This document shows, one piece after another, positions 17,413-28,100 of a DNA stretch of 64,000 nt. The number at the start of each line of letters is the position of its first letter. The first letter of the stretch is position 1. The DNA comes from an uncultured Planctomycetales bacterium (GTDB lineage: Bacteria > Planctomycetota > Planctomycetia > Pirellulales > Thermoguttaceae), in assembly GCA_937889015.1 (NCBI GenBank), contig CALARR010000344.1, positions 13,018 through 77,017 on the forward strand. Direction: 5' to 3'. The notes under the pieces were generated by a model. The model was not told where the DNA came from. It saw only the letters and a list, made by a program, of their open reading frames with translations, and ran no database searches. The translations under genes and the position numbers were made by a program.

Positions 17413-18810
17413 GTGGGCAAGCTGAGCACGGTGCGCGAGTTTTTCCGCGGTCCGGCCTTGTCGGGCAACGCGGCGCGCACCTTTCGTCGTCACTTGACCT
17501 ACGCGCTGCTGGACGCAACCGCCGGCGGGATTCTGCTGAACGCGCCGATCATCGCCATCAAGGCCTTTCAGGCGGCCAACTGGCATTTGCCGCTGCGCGA
17601 GGCGTATGCCGGCATCGGGATGATCGGCGCGCTGTATCTGGGCAGCCGCATGGCTTCGCGCCCGAAGATGCCTTTCGTCTTCATTCCCGGGGTGATGGCC
17701 GGGCTGTGCAGCTTGACGATGGCCGCGGCCACAGGCAGCGCGTTCTGGTTCCTGACCCTGCTGGGCGTGGGGGCCATGTTCGAAGTGGTCACGCGACCGG
17801 CGATTACGGCGGTGCTACGGGCCAACTACCCGGTGGAGCATCGCGGCCATGCCACGGGCGAAGTGCGCAAGTGGTCGTCGCTGGCGTTCGTGGCGTCGAG
17901 TATCGTCTCGGCCACCGTTCTTTATTTGGCCGCGGAGCACGTCAAGGCGTTCGGAGGGGCCGAGTTGGCCGGTGTGGGACAACTGTTTCTGCGCTGGTTG
18001 GCTGCGCACGCCGCGCAGTTGTTCATGGTTCTGGCCGGGTTGCTCAGCCTGACGAGTTTCGCCTGTTTCCGGCGGATTCACGTGGACGAGAAGCTGGATC
18101 TGTCCAGCCGCGCCACGAGCCCGGAAATCGGCAAGAGCTTCCGCGAAGCGATGGACATTCTGGGGCGTGACGCGCGCTATCGCCGCTATCTGATCGGGTG
18201 CTTTCTGGACAGTTTCTTCCAGATGCTCTACTTCTCGTTGATTTGGGCCTTCTTGAGCCGCGACCTGGGATTCGGCTACGTGGGGTCGAGTGCCTTGATG
18301 CACGCTTTGCCGGCCCTGGCGGCTTTTGTGGCGACGGGAACGCTGGGACGGTGGTTCGATCGGACCAATCCCTGGGTGGCCTGGGCCGGGGTCCGCTTTG
18401 CGTGGGGCGGCGATGCCTTGCTGCTGGCGGCCACGCCGATGTGCGCGGCGTTGTTTCCGCCTGCGCTGGTGCTGCTGCCCGTGCTGGGCCGAATCTTGCG
18501 GGGCAGCGTGCAAGGCGGGTGGTGGATCCTGTGGTGGCAGATCGGCGTGACGCATTTCGCCCCGCCTGGCGGAGACACCAGCCGCTACGTGGGCATCATG
18601 GTCTTCCTCAGCGGGACAACGCGACTGGTCGCCTCGCTGGCGGGGATGTTGCTGGCGCGGATGGCCGTGACGCCGCAGACGCTGCTGATCGTGGGTGGAG
18701 TGGGGGTGATTTTCGCGGGGCTCTATTCGTTGCGCCAGGCCGCCTGGGAACGACGCCAGCAACGGCCCGAAACAATCGCCGAGTTTGAACGACAGTTCGA
18801 TCAACCGTGA
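17413..18810 (+). CDS. Major facilitator superfamily transporter
   Basis: 465-residue inner-membrane protein with about 12 hydrophobic segments, starting with GTG. The central loop contains a conserved RGHATGEVRKWSS sequence and a charged cytoplasmic stretch (RRIHVDEKLDLSSR) between the two six-helix halves. No substrate-specific motif is recognised. It is placed between an exported sugar oxidoreductase and a glycosidase-like gene, which suggests export or uptake of a sugar derivative, but this is inference from context. The stop at 18810 is 11 bases before the next start, consistent with an operon. Confidence 0.7.
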   Translation: MGKLSTVREFFRGPALSGNAARTFRRHLTYALLDATAGGILLNAPIIAIKAFQAANWHLPLREAYAGIGMIGALYLGSRMASRPKMPFVFIPGVMAGLCSLTMAAATGSAFWFLTLLGVGAMFEVVTRPAITAVLRANYPVEHRGHATGEVRKWSSLAFVASSIVSATVLYLAAEHVKAFGGAELAGVGQLFLRWLAAHAAQLFMVLAGLLSLTSFACFRRIHVDEKLDLSSRATSPEIGKSFREAMDILGRDARYRRYLIGCFLDSFFQMLYFSLIWAFLSRDLGFGYVGSSALMHALPALAAFVATGTLGRWFDRTNPWVAWAGVRFAWGGDALLLAATPMCAALFPPALVLLPVLGRILRGSVQGGWWILWWQIGVTHFAPPGGDTSRYVGIMVFLSGTTRLVASLAGMLLARMAVTPQTLLIVGGVGVIFAGLYSLRQAAWERRQQRPETIAEFERQFDQP

Positions 18811-18821
18811 GGGTTTGCAGC

Positions 18822-21245
18822 ATGAAGTGCGCATGGGTTGTCTTGTTGCCGGTGCTATGGGCCGCGATTGCGAGCGAGGGCTGGACCGACGAGCGGATCG
18901 TGATCGCCAATGGCCGGAGCACGTATCAGATCGTGCTCGATCGCCAGGCGACCAAGGTGGGGCGTCTCGCGGCCCAGGAGTTGCAGCATTTCGTGGAGCA
19001 GGCGAGCGGAGTGAAGTTGCCCATCGTATCTCAGCCGACCGAAGGACTGGACCAGATCTTTGTCGGGCCGAATCCGGCGTCGGAGGCGGCCGGCGTGCGG
19101 GCCGAGGGGCTGCCGGCCGAAGGTTTCCGAATGAAGACCGTAGGTCCAGACATCCACATCGTGGGCGATGACGCGTATCGCGGTACGCTGGACGTGGAAC
19201 GGTCCAGCGCGACGCGTTGCGGTACGTTGTCGGGGGTCTATGAGTTCCTGGAGCGGTTTGCGCGCGTGCTCTTCCTGTGGCACGACGAGTTGGGGACCAT
19301 CGTCCCGCGGCTTGAGCGGCTGGCGGTGAACGATCTGGATGTGACCGACGGACCCGATTGGTCGTACCGGGCCTTGCCCTATTCGCCGGAAGGGGCCACG
19401 CAAGGACTTTTTGGCCGCCGGCTGCGATTAGGGCACGCGCACACCGTATCTCACAGCCACGCCTGGCACCAGATCCTGCCGATCGACAAATATGGGGCCG
19501 AGCATCCCGAGTACTATGCCGAGATCGACGGCCGGCGCCAGGCAAAGCACTACCTGGGCCACCACGGCGGTCAGGTGTGTACGAGCAACCCCGAGGTGAT
19601 CGAGATCTTCGCGCGCACGGCGACCGAGTTCTTCAATCGCTTTCCGCAGCGGGATATGTTTTCCATTTCGCCCAACGACGGCGGCGGTTTTTGCCGCTGT
19701 GCCCAATGCCGGGCCTTGGATGCGGTGCCGCATGAGGCGGGACAACGCGAACCGGTGCTCACCGACCGTTTGTTGACCTTCTACAACGCCGTGGCGGAGC
19801 GGGTGGCCAAGGTGCATCCCGACAAACTTCTGGGGGCGTATGTCTACAGCTTCTATAAGGAGCCGCCGCGGCGGACTCGCCCCCATCCGAGCCTGGCCTT
19901 GTTTCTGGCCACCAACAGTGCCCACACGCAGGGCATGCAGTGGCCGCGCGAACAGGCTTGGGAGAAGCAGTGGCTCACACTCACGGCGCGGCTGTACAAG
20001 TACGACATCTACTATCACGGCTCGGCCTGCCTGCACCTGATTGCCCCACTCACGCAACATCTGGGCGAACGACTCAAATCGGAACAGGCAGCCGGAATGC
20101 GGGGTGGTTACCTGTATGTGGGCCAGTCCTACGAGCAGATGGGGGCCGGGCACTGGCTCATGGCCCGGCTGATGTGGGACCAGCACGCCGACGTGGGCCA
20201 GTTGGAGAATACCTATTACGGCGCGCTGTATGGGGCGGCGGGAGAGGACGTGTTGGGCTACTACCGCCTGCTGGAACAACGGCTGCGCAAGGTGCGGTTG
20301 GAGGGAGTTGATTTAGCCGAGCCGGCCGTGGACGCCGCCTTTCGCACGCAGAACGCGGGCGGCCAAGGAGGCTATGCCCTGGCGGCCTATTGGCCGATCC
20401 TGGATCAGGCCACGGCCCTGTTAAATCAAGCCAAGGGACGAAAGCTGGACCAACTCCAGCAACGCCGGCTGGAACGACTGCTGGATCATCACGAGTTGTT
20501 GGTGTGGACCGTACGTGGGATGATCGCGGCCGGCCGATTGGAGGGCCGCTCGCAGGCCAGCCAAACGGAAGCCAAGACGCTGGTGCAGGCGGTCGAGAGA
20601 CGCCAGGCGGTCATCCAGCGGCTGAAGAACTATGCCCCGACCCTGGTCAAATATCTGGAAGAGGCCGACCCGGATGAACTGAACCGCATGTCGCCGCGTG
20701 GGCCTTTCTACCGGTTGGCGCAAGGTTGGGGCCTGGGGTCGCCGAAGCTCATTCGCCTGCCCTGCGGGACGTTCGAGAATCTGAATCCGGAACAGGTGAG
20801 CGAGAAGTTGCGCATCAACCTGGAGGGCGGCGCGACGATGGAACTGACCGGCCATCGCGTGCAGGAAGGCAAACAGGCCCTGTGCCTGCGAATTCCCAAG
20901 GAGGGTCGTGTCTCGCTGCAATTCTCGGCCGAGGCCCGACCGGGGGCCAGCTACCGGCTGATGTTTGCGCATGCCGAGAAGCCGGTCGAGCCACGCGACC
21001 CGGAAGCGTGTGTGCGTACACGCATCATCTTCCGCGACAAGAAGGGGAAGGCGGTGACTCCGACCAAGCAATACTCGTGGAATCGGGCTGAGCTTGGGAA
21101 AGAGGCGGAGACTTGGCAAACGTCTCCCCACCTGTTTTCTGCACCCGACGGCACGCAGGCCCTCTCGATTACGTTCTTCTTCCACTATCCTGGTATGTAT
21201 TGGCTGGACAACGTGCGGCTGGAAGAGTTGGGGCAGACGCAGTAA
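18822..21245 (+). CDS. DUF4838-containing exported glycosidase-like protein
   Basis: 807-residue protein with signal peptide (MKCAWVVLLPVLWAAIASEG). The N-terminal 150 residues resemble the alpha/beta domain seen before the barrel in GH20 and alpha-glucuronidase-type enzymes (RLAAQELQHFVEQASGVKLP). The central part is a DUF4838 TIM-barrel region with SPNDGGGFCRCAQCRALD and a conserved YVGQSYEQMG block. The C-terminal about 150 residues look like a carbohydrate-binding jelly roll ending in PGMYWLDNVRLEEL. It probably acts on a polysaccharide or glycoconjugate outside the cytoplasm; no activity is established for the family from sequence. An alternative GTG start at 18807 overlaps the previous stop. 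Confidence 0.7.
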   Translation: MKCAWVVLLPVLWAAIASEGWTDERIVIANGRSTYQIVLDRQATKVGRLAAQELQHFVEQASGVKLPIVSQPTEGLDQIFVGPNPASEAAGVRAEGLPAEGFRMKTVGPDIHIVGDDAYRGTLDVERSSATRCGTLSGVYEFLERFARVLFLWHDELGTIVPRLERLAVNDLDVTDGPDWSYRALPYSPEGATQGLFGRRLRLGHAHTVSHSHAWHQILPIDKYGAEHPEYYAEIDGRRQAKHYLGHHGGQVCTSNPEVIEIFARTATEFFNRFPQRDMFSISPNDGGGFCRCAQCRALDAVPHEAGQREPVLTDRLLTFYNAVAERVAKVHPDKLLGAYVYSFYKEPPRRTRPHPSLALFLATNSAHTQGMQWPREQAWEKQWLTLTARLYKYDIYYHGSACLHLIAPLTQHLGERLKSEQAAGMRGGYLYVGQSYEQMGAGHWLMARLMWDQHADVGQLENTYYGALYGAAGEDVLGYYRLLEQRLRKVRLEGVDLAEPAVDAAFRTQNAGGQGGYALAAYWPILDQATALLNQAKGRKLDQLQQRRLERLLDHHELLVWTVRGMIAAGRLEGRSQASQTEAKTLVQAVERRQAVIQRLKNYAPTLVKYLEEADPDELNRMSPRGPFYRLAQGWGLGSPKLIRLPCGTFENLNPEQVSEKLRINLEGGATMELTGHRVQEGKQALCLRIPKEGRVSLQFSAEARPGASYRLMFAHAEKPVEPRDPEACVRTRIIFRDKKGKAVTPTKQYSWNRAELGKEAETWQTSPHLFSAPDGTQALSITFFFHYPGMYWLDNVRLEELGQTQ

Positions 21246-21315
21246 GGCCCGGTCGGTACGGGGACTGGCTGTGCGCGGCCCAATAAGAAATCGGTCGTAA
21301 TTCAAGGAGTTCTCG

Positions 21316-21972
21316 ATGAGCGTGTTGATACTGACATTGTTGGCCGGCCTGACTGCGGATGCGTCGGCAGGCCTTTCGCCCGCGGAGAGCCAGAAGATTC
21401 AAGCCGTGATCGATGAGGTGGATCAGGCGTGCCGGCGGCGCACGGTGTATATGCTGGGGCCGGAGAAGGCCAAACGCCTGACCGAGTTGGTGCGCCAGGC
21501 CAAGCCGGCGGTGGTGGTCGAGTGCGGCACGGCGATCGGCTATTCGGGCCTGTGGATCGCGCGGGAGTTGAAGGCCGCGGGGCGTGGAAAGTTGATTACG
21601 ATCGAGATCCGAGCGGAGACGGCGCGGGAGGCGGAAGAGAACTTTCGGAAGGCGGGCGTGGCGGAGTTTGTGACAGTCAAAATTGGCGATGCTCGGCAAG
21701 TGTGCCGAGAACTGGAAGGTCCGATCGACTTCGTCCTGATCGACTGCAACGCCTCCAACTACTACCCATGCTTCGAGGGGCTGGAGAAGAAGTTGACGCC
21801 GGGCGCGATTGTGGTGGCGGACAACGCGGGCATTTCCGCCGGGGGGATGGAGGACTACTTGCAGCACGTTCGCGCCAAGTACGTCAGCCATATCGAGTGG
21901 TTTGACCTGGATATCCCTTGGGCCAAACGCGATGCCATGGAAATCACGGTGATCCAGGCCAAGGGGAACTAG
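21316..21972 (+). CDS. SAM-dependent O-methyltransferase-like protein (COMT family)
   Basis: 218 residues with the class I methyltransferase fold of the catechol O-methyltransferase group. The SAM-binding loop is VVECGTAIGYSGLWIA (residues about 66-81), followed by ITIEIRAETAREAEENFRKA and the metal/substrate strand DFVLIDCNASNYYP. The N-terminus (MSVLILTLLAGLTADASAG) looks like a signal peptide, which is unusual for a SAM enzyme because SAM is cytoplasmic. Either the hydrophobic start is not cleaved or the protein is membrane-attached. Start supported by AAGGAG about 6 bases upstream. Substrate unknown. Confidence 0.75.
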   Translation: MSVLILTLLAGLTADASAGLSPAESQKIQAVIDEVDQACRRRTVYMLGPEKAKRLTELVRQAKPAVVVECGTAIGYSGLWIARELKAAGRGKLITIEIRAETAREAEENFRKAGVAEFVTVKIGDARQVCRELEGPIDFVLIDCNASNYYPCFEGLEKKLTPGAIVVADNAGISAGGMEDYLQHVRAKYVSHIEWFDLDIPWAKRDAMEITVIQAKGN

Positions 21973-21980
21973 GGGCCTTT

Positions 21981-22060
21981 GGAGCCGGTCCCCGAGCCTG
22001 TCGGCGTCTCTGTCCTGCTGGGCCGCTCGACGTGGCTGTGATGCGTCTCGGGTAGGTTCC
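21981..22060 (+). repeat. Dispersed palindromic element, copy C
   Basis: Left arm GGAGCCGGTCCCCGAGCC; right arm GCGTCTCGGGTAGGTTCC; core CTGCTGGGCCGCTCGACGTG. Compared with copy A the outer stem has changed on both sides (CCCAGA/TCTGGG to CCCGAG/CTCGGG), so pairing is kept. Confidence 0.7.
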
Positions 22061-22179
22061 CATGTCCAGGAATCCACACGGTGGGCTGGTTCGTCATAGT
22101 GGAGTGGAGCGCGAAAGCAGACTTGGTGCCCGAATAGAGGGGCGTCAGGTCACCAAGGCACGAAGAAGGGAATCAGACG

Positions 22180-25100
22180 ATGAACGCGACCAAAGTCGGA
22201 CTGCTGGCCCTGCTGTTGGGTTTTTCTGCGATTTCCGTCCCCCTGCCGGCAAAGGAGGCCAAGGTGGCTGCTGCCGATCGCGCCAGGTATCAGAATGCCA
22301 TCGCCCAAGGCAACTACAAGGACGCCTACGAGTGCTTCCGAGGGTTGGTCTTGGACCCGCAAACGACTGCCGAGAACGTCGGGGACGACCTGAAGCGGGC
22401 CGTGCAGTGCTTGACGGAACTGGGCCGGGTGAACGAGACCGACGCGCTGATCGAAGCGGCCGTGGCGACGCACAAGGACAAGTGGCGGCTGCTGTGGTCG
22501 GCGGCGCATACCTACATGGGACTGCCGCACCAGGGCTACGTGATTGCCGGCAAGTTCGAGCGCGGCGAACACCGCGGTGGGGGCGAGGTGTTCAACTCGG
22601 CAGACCGGGACCGGATTCGGGCCCTGCAACTGATGGTTCAGGCCATGCCGCTGGCCCAGCGGGAAGAGCAGCACGTCGTGTCGGCCAGATACTGGCGGGA
22701 TCTGGCCCAGATGTTGCTCAACAATCGCGGGCACGAAGAGGCATGGCGTCTGCAGGAGTTGAGCGACCTGGCCGTGCTGCCCGACTATGAGCCCGGATGG
22801 GGCGGTTGGCGCGAGTCGAGCCACGCTCCGGTCGACGAGCAGGGCCATCCGGTCTACTACACGGTGCCGAAGGGTTTTGAGGCGGCGGCGAACGACGGCC
22901 AGCGCTGGCGGTGGTGTCTGGAACAGGCGATCGAACTCGACCCGCAGCAAGCCGCCAGCGTCAGGTTGGAGCTGGCGGGATTTCTTCGCGCCCAGTTTGG
23001 CGTAGAGACTCTGGCCCAGTGGAGCTGGTTCTTCGGCCGCGATTCGAGCGGAACGGACGAGAGCGGCGTATATGCCCTGCACACCCTGGGCGAGGACGAG
23101 ACGATCGCGAGGCTGGCCACAGGCATCAAACGATTTAAGCTGCCCGACGAGTTCAACTACATCAGGATCTACCAGCAGGTGGCGGAAGGTGGTCCGGCGG
23201 CGCAGATTCCCGGCCTGCTGTCGAAGCTGCTGAGGGAATCGGGCTCGTCGATCCCGGCGTTGGAGGCGCGCGTGGCCTTGGCCGAGGAGTTTGAGAACCG
23301 CCGGCAGTATCCGCGCGCGGCGGAGTGGTGGCGGAAGTGCATCGAAATCTCGGGCGACGCCGAGTATCGCAACCGGTTGCGGCAGATCGAGGGCAACTGG
23401 GGGCGTTTCGAAGGAACCATGACTCAGCCGGCCGGCCAAGGGGCCGCGGTCGAGTATCGGTTCCGCAATGGCCGCTCGGTGCAATTCACGGCCCAGGAGA
23501 TCAACGTCCAGCAGTTGCTGGAGGATGTAAAGCAGTATCTCAAAAGCCGGCCAAACGAGTTGGACTGGGAAAAGGTGAACATCAGCGATCTGGGCTACCG
23601 ATTGGTGGAGGGGAAGCGCGAGAAGTACGTGGGCCGGGAGGTGGCCAATTGGACGCTGCCTCTGGAGCCGCGTGAAAAGCACTTCGACAAGCAGGTCACG
23701 GTGCGAACGCCGCTGCAGAAGGCGGGCGCTTATTGGCTTACGGCCCGGATGCAGGGGGGCAACACGTGCCACATCGTGGTCTGGGTGGCCGACACGGTGA
23801 TCGCCAAGAAGCCGCTGGACGGCAAGACCTTGTACTACGTGGCCGACGCGGTGGACGGTCGGCCGTTGGCCAAGACGAACGTCGAGTTCTTCGGCTATCG
23901 GCAGGAGCATCGCAGCGCGCGGATCTTCCAGATTCTCACCAAGCAGTACGCCGAGTTCACCGACGGCGACGGCCAGGTTGTGTTGGGTGCGGAGCAGCAA
24001 CCGCGCGACTACCAGTGGTTGATTACGGCGACCACGCCCGAGGGCCGGCTGGCCTATTTGGGCTTCACGGGCGTGTGGAGCGGGCGGTGGCGCGAGGCGG
24101 AGTATCGCGCGATCAAGGTCTATGCGGTGACCGATCGGCCCGTGTATCGGCCGGCGCAGAAGGTGCATTTCAAGTTTTGGGTCCGCCGGGCGCAGTACGA
24201 TCAGGAAGACACGTCGGACTTCGCCAACCAGACCTTCCCGGTGGAGATCCACAATCCCAAGGGGGAGAAGATCCTGGAGAAGGCATTCTCCAGCGACGCT
24301 TACGGCGGGATCGAGGGAGAGTTGGACTTGCCGGCCGACGCCATGCTGGGCGTGTACCGGCTGGCCATCGTGCGCCGCGGGGGCGGCAGCTTCCGCGTCG
24401 AGGAGTACAAGAAGCCGGAATTCGAAGTGACGGTCGATGCGCCGGCCGAGCCGGTGATGTTGGGCCAGCGAATCGAGGCCACGATCAAGGCCAAGTACTA
24501 TTTTGGCTCGCCGGTGACCAACGCCAAGGTGAAGTACAAGGTCACGCGCACCAAGCGCGCCGAGCGGTGGTATCCGCTGGGGCCTTGGGATTGGCTATAC
24601 GGGGCCGGCTACTGGTGGTTTGCGGCCGATTACGAGTGGTATCCGGGGTGGCGGGACTGGGGTTGTTGGCGGCCCTTGCCTTTCTGGATGCCGGCCAGCC
24701 GCCAGCCGCCCGAGGTGATCGCCGACCGCGAGGCGCCGATCGGGCCGGACGGGACGGTCAAGGTCGAGATTGACACGGCCCCGACCAAAGCCCTCTATCC
24801 CAACGACGACCATCAATACACGATTACGGCGGAAGTGGTGGATCAGTCGCGGCGTACGATCGTGGGCAGCGGCCAGGTGCTGGTAGGACGCAAGCCGTTT
24901 GCGGTAACGGTTTGGACGGGGCGGGGCTATTACCGCGCCGGCGATACGGTGCAGGTGCGCGTGGCCGCCCGGCGTTTGGACGGCAAGCGCGTGCAGGGAC
25001 AGGGCAAGCTGGAACTTCTGGCGATTCGCTATCAGGACGGCAAGCCGGTCGAGACGGCCGTGGAGCGTTGGGACCTGGCCACGAATGAAGAAGGGGCAGC

Positions 25101-28100
25101 CCGGATGCAGGTCCGCGCGGCCCAGGCCGGTCAGTATCGCCTGGCCTACACGCTGGCCGACGCGCAAGGGCAGAGCGTGACGGGCGGCTACGTGTTCAGC
25201 GTGATGGGGGCGGGCAGCGATGAGCAGTTCCGTTTCAATGCCCTGGAGTTGATTCCCGACAAGGCCGAATATCAACCGGATGAGAAGGTGCGGCTGCTGG
25301 TGAACGCCGCCCGGCGCAACGGCACCGTACTGCTGTTTGTGCGCCCCAGCAACGGCGTGTATCTGCCACCGCAGATTCTGCGTCTGGAGGGCAAGAGCCG
25401 CGTGCAGGAGATTACGGTGGCGAAGAAGGACATGCCGAACTTCTTCGTCGAGGCTTTGACTATTGCCGACGGGCGCGTACACAGCGAGGTCAAGGAGATC
25501 ATCGTCCCGCCCGAAAAGCGGGTCTTGAACGTGACGGTCGAGCCGTCGCAGGATTCGTATCGACCTGGGCAGGACGCGACCGTCCGCCTGCGTCTGACCG
25601 ACTTCCACGGCCAGCCCTTCGTGGGCTCGACCGTGGTGGCGATCTATGACAAGTCGGTGGAGTACGTTTCGGGCGGCTCGAACGTGCCCGACATCAAGGC
25701 GTTCTTCTGGAAATGGCGGCGGCGCCACAATCCGCAGACGGAGAGCAGCCTGCAGCGCGGCGGGGGCAACATCGACCAGCCCAACAAGCCTGGCATGAGC
25801 GACGTCGGGGTGTTTGGGCACGAGATGATGGCCGAGGTCGGCGCGGGCTTCAACGGTCGCGGCGGTGGCGGCATGATGATGTACTCCATGGAGATGAGCG
25901 GTGCGCGGCGCGGCGGGGCGCCGATGCTGGCCAAGGCGATGGCCGAGCCCAGCGCCGCGCCGAGAGACGCTATGGCCATGGGGGGCATGGCGGACAAGGC
26001 AGCGGCGCCGGCCGCTGAGGCGGAATCCGCGCCGGCCATGGTCGAGCCCACGGTGCGCAGCCAGTTTGCCGACACGGCCTTCTGGGCCGGGGCGCTGACC
26101 ACCGAGGCCGACGGCACAGCCACGGTCGCGCTGAAGATGCCCGAGAACCTGACCACCTGGCGGATCAAGGTTTGGGGCATGGGCCACGGGACCAAGGTGG
26201 GCGAGGGTGTGGCGGACGTGGTCACGCGCAAGGACCTCATCGTGCGCATGCAGGCCCCGCGGTTCTTCGTCCAGAAGGACGAGGTGGTGCTGTCGGCCAA
26301 CGTGCACAACTATCTGAAGAGCGCCAAGAGCGTGCGCGTGCTTCTGGAGGTCGACGGCCGACTGATCGCCGCGCCGGCTGAAGCGGCGCGGACCGTGCAA
26401 ATCGCGGCCGGCGAAGAGGCTCGGGTTGACTGGCGCGTGCAGGTGCTGGACGAGGGCGAGACGACGATCCGCATGAAGGCTTTGAGCGACGAAGAGTCGG
26501 ACGCGATGGAGATGAAGTTCCCTTGCTACGTGCACGGGATGCTGAAGATGGAGGCGGCCAGCGGCACCGTGCGTCCGAGCCAGGAGGCAGGGCGGTTCAC
26601 CTTCAACGTGCCGCAAGAGCGGCGCCCGGCCCAGTCGCGGCTGGAGATCCGCTGGTCACCCACCTTGGCCGGCGCAATGGTCGACGCGCTGCCCTACCTG
26701 GCCGACTATCCCTATGGTTGCACCGAGCAGACGCTCAACCGCTTCCTGCCCTCGGTCATCACGCAGAAGATCCTGTTGGACATGGGGCTGAAACTGGAGG
26801 AGATTCGCGACAAGCGGGCGAATCTCAATGCGCAGGAGTTGGGCGATGCCCAGCAGCGCGCCGGGCAGTGGAAACGCCGCGACCGCAACCCGGTGTTTGA
26901 CGAGGCCGAAGTCCAACGCATGGTCAAGGAGGGCGTGCAGCGTTTGAACGAGATGCAATTGTCTGACGGGGGCTGGGGCTGGTTTTCGGGCTGGGGCGAG
27001 TACCCGTCGGCCCACACCACGGCGATCGTGGTCCACGGCTTGCAGATCGCCCAGGCGAATGACGTGGCCCTGGTGCCGAGCATGCTCGAACGGGGCGTGG
27101 CCTGGCTCACGCGCTACCAGGAGAAGCAGGTTGCCGAATTGCAGAACGCGCTGGTCAAGCCGAAGAAAGAGCATTGGAAGGAACACACCGACAACGTTGA
27201 CGCCCTGGTGTACATGGTGCTGGTCGACGCGGGCGTGAAGAGCGACGCGATGCGGGACTTCCTGTACCGGGATCGCACGCAGTTGGCCGTCTACGGCCTG
27301 GGGATGTACGGCCTGGCCCTGCACAAGCAGCAGGAGGCCGAGAAACTGGCCATGGTCCTGCAGAACATCAGTCAGTATGTGCAGCAGGACGACGAGAACC
27401 AGACCGCCTGGCTCAAACTGCCCGAGCGCAACTACTGGTGGTGCTGGTACAACAGCGAGTATGAGGCCCAGGCTTACTATCTGAAGCTGTTGTCGCGGAC
27501 CGATCCCAAGGGCGAGCTCGCCTCGCGGCTGGTGAAGTACCTGCTGAACAACCGCAAGCATGCCACGTTCTGGAACTCGACGCGCGACACGGCCTTGTGT
27601 GTCGAGGCGATGGCCGACTTCCTCCGCGCCAGCGGCGAGGACAAGCCGGAGATGACGGTGGAGGTCTGGCTCGACGGCCAACTGCAGAAGGCGGTGGAGA
27701 TCACCGCGGCCAACCTGTTCCAGTTCGATGACCGGGTGGTCCTGGAGGGCGAGCAGGTCACGACCGGGCAGCACCAGGTGGAACTGAAGCGCAAGGGGCG
27801 CGGGCCGCTGTACTACAACGGCTATCTGACCACCTTCACGCTGGAGGACTTCATCCGCAAGGCCGGGTTGGAAGTGAAGGTCGATCGCAAGTACTACCGG
27901 CTGAAGAAGGTCGATGCCGCGGTGAGCGCGGCCGGCGCGCGCGGGCAGGTCGTCCAACAGAAGATCGAGAAGTACGAACGCCTGGAGCTGGCCAACGACG
28001 CCGTGCTGACCAGCGGGGACCTGGTGGAGATCGAACTGGAGATCGACAGCAAGAACGACTACGAGTACTTGATCTTCGAGGACATGAAGCCGGCGGGGTT

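Noticed and set aside
24595..26616. Minus-strand open frame across the alpha-2-macroglobulin gene
   Set aside because: Shadow of the confirmed gene; no signal, ribosome site or domain.
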